The translations under genes were made by a program, and so were the position numbers. Of a DNA stretch of 6,522 bases, positions 6,371 through 6,522 are shown piece after piece (the first letter of the stretch is position 1; every line of letters begins with the position of its first letter). The notes under the pieces were generated by a model. That model ran no database searches, was not told the DNA's origin, and worked only from the letters and a program-made list of their open reading frames with translations. The DNA is taken from NCBI GenBank assembly GCA_002336465.1, contig DDEP01000002.1:1-6522 (forward strand), read 5' to 3'. Origin of the DNA: Pedobacter sp. UBA1951. GTDB taxonomy: Bacteria > Bacteroidota > Bacteroidia > Sphingobacteriales > Sphingobacteriaceae.

Positions 6371-6501
6371 CCGTTACTGCTGTGTTTGTGTATTTGTCTT
6401 ACCATTGGCACCAAAGGTTTGGGGTTTGGCGATGGTGCGGCAATCGAAGCTCGTCAGCCGAAGATAATACAAAAGCTGAATATAATTACAAAAGTTTAGC
6501 C
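6371..6501 (-). repeat. Intergenic hairpin repeat, copy C (upstream of the luxR-type gene)
   Basis: This is a third member of the repeat family. In the same order and orientation as copy B it shows CTGCTGT (6377-6383), TGTGTA then TTTGTCT (6387-6399), GGCA (6407-6410), GGTTT (6416-6420), and TTGG-GATG-GCGG (about 6426-6440). With copy A it shares AATCGAAGCT then TCAGCC (6442-6459). The right-hand third (6460-6501) does not match the others and the central stem partner is missing, so this copy is degenerate or recombined. It begins directly at the regulator start codon. Beyond it, to 6522, I see nothing recognisable. Confidence 0.6.
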
Positions 6502-6522
6502 TATGTTCTTCAGCCCCTATAA

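Noticed and set aside
6468..6494. TACAAAAG repeated at 6468-6475 and 6487-6494
   Set aside because: Eight AT-rich bases twice in an AT-rich stretch; neither copy completes a TAnnTTTG promoter on the minus strand.
6314..6499. 61-residue plus-strand open frame over the luxR start and copy C
   Set aside because: It overlaps the start of a clear regulator gene in antisense and consists mostly of translated repeat sequence.

Overview
The window looks like chromosomal DNA of a member of the Bacteroidota, probably near the Sphingobacteriaceae/Chitinophagaceae. This rests on AT-rich sequence, promoters of the TAnnTTTG type, start codons without Shine-Dalgarno sequences, a two-domain outer-membrane receptor (carboxypeptidase-regulatory-like domain plus TonB-dependent barrel), and the character of the encoded proteins. 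The placement below phylum level is a guess.

Left part (1-2389) is ordinary core genome: purK (minus strand, C-terminal end cut by the window edge) and, divergently, a BaiN/HI0933-type flavoprotein. They share a 161-bp intergenic region with one recognisable promoter for each.

Right part (about 2400-6522) looks like accessory DNA. All its genes are on the minus strand: a PAS-LuxR regulator, a TonB-dependent-type outer-membrane receptor with no SusD partner, and a small VOC (glyoxalase-fold) protein. Three related, same-orientation, hairpin-forming intergenic repeats (about 2404-2510, 3014-3188 and 6371-6501) sit at the gene boundaries, so the region reads as [luxR-receptor]-repeat-[VOC]-repeat, in the manner of gene cassettes. 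The best copy has nested complementary arms, and its outer arm overlaps the receptor stop codon. That is reminiscent of integron attC sites, but no integrase is present and the match to attC rules is only partial.

Between luxR and the receptor lies a perfect 18-bp dyad just upstream of a good receptor promoter, at about -43 from the expected transcription start. This suggests that the PAS-LuxR protein directly controls its neighbour. A second dyad lies at the start codon of the VOC gene. No rRNA, tRNA, CRISPR or transposase was seen.
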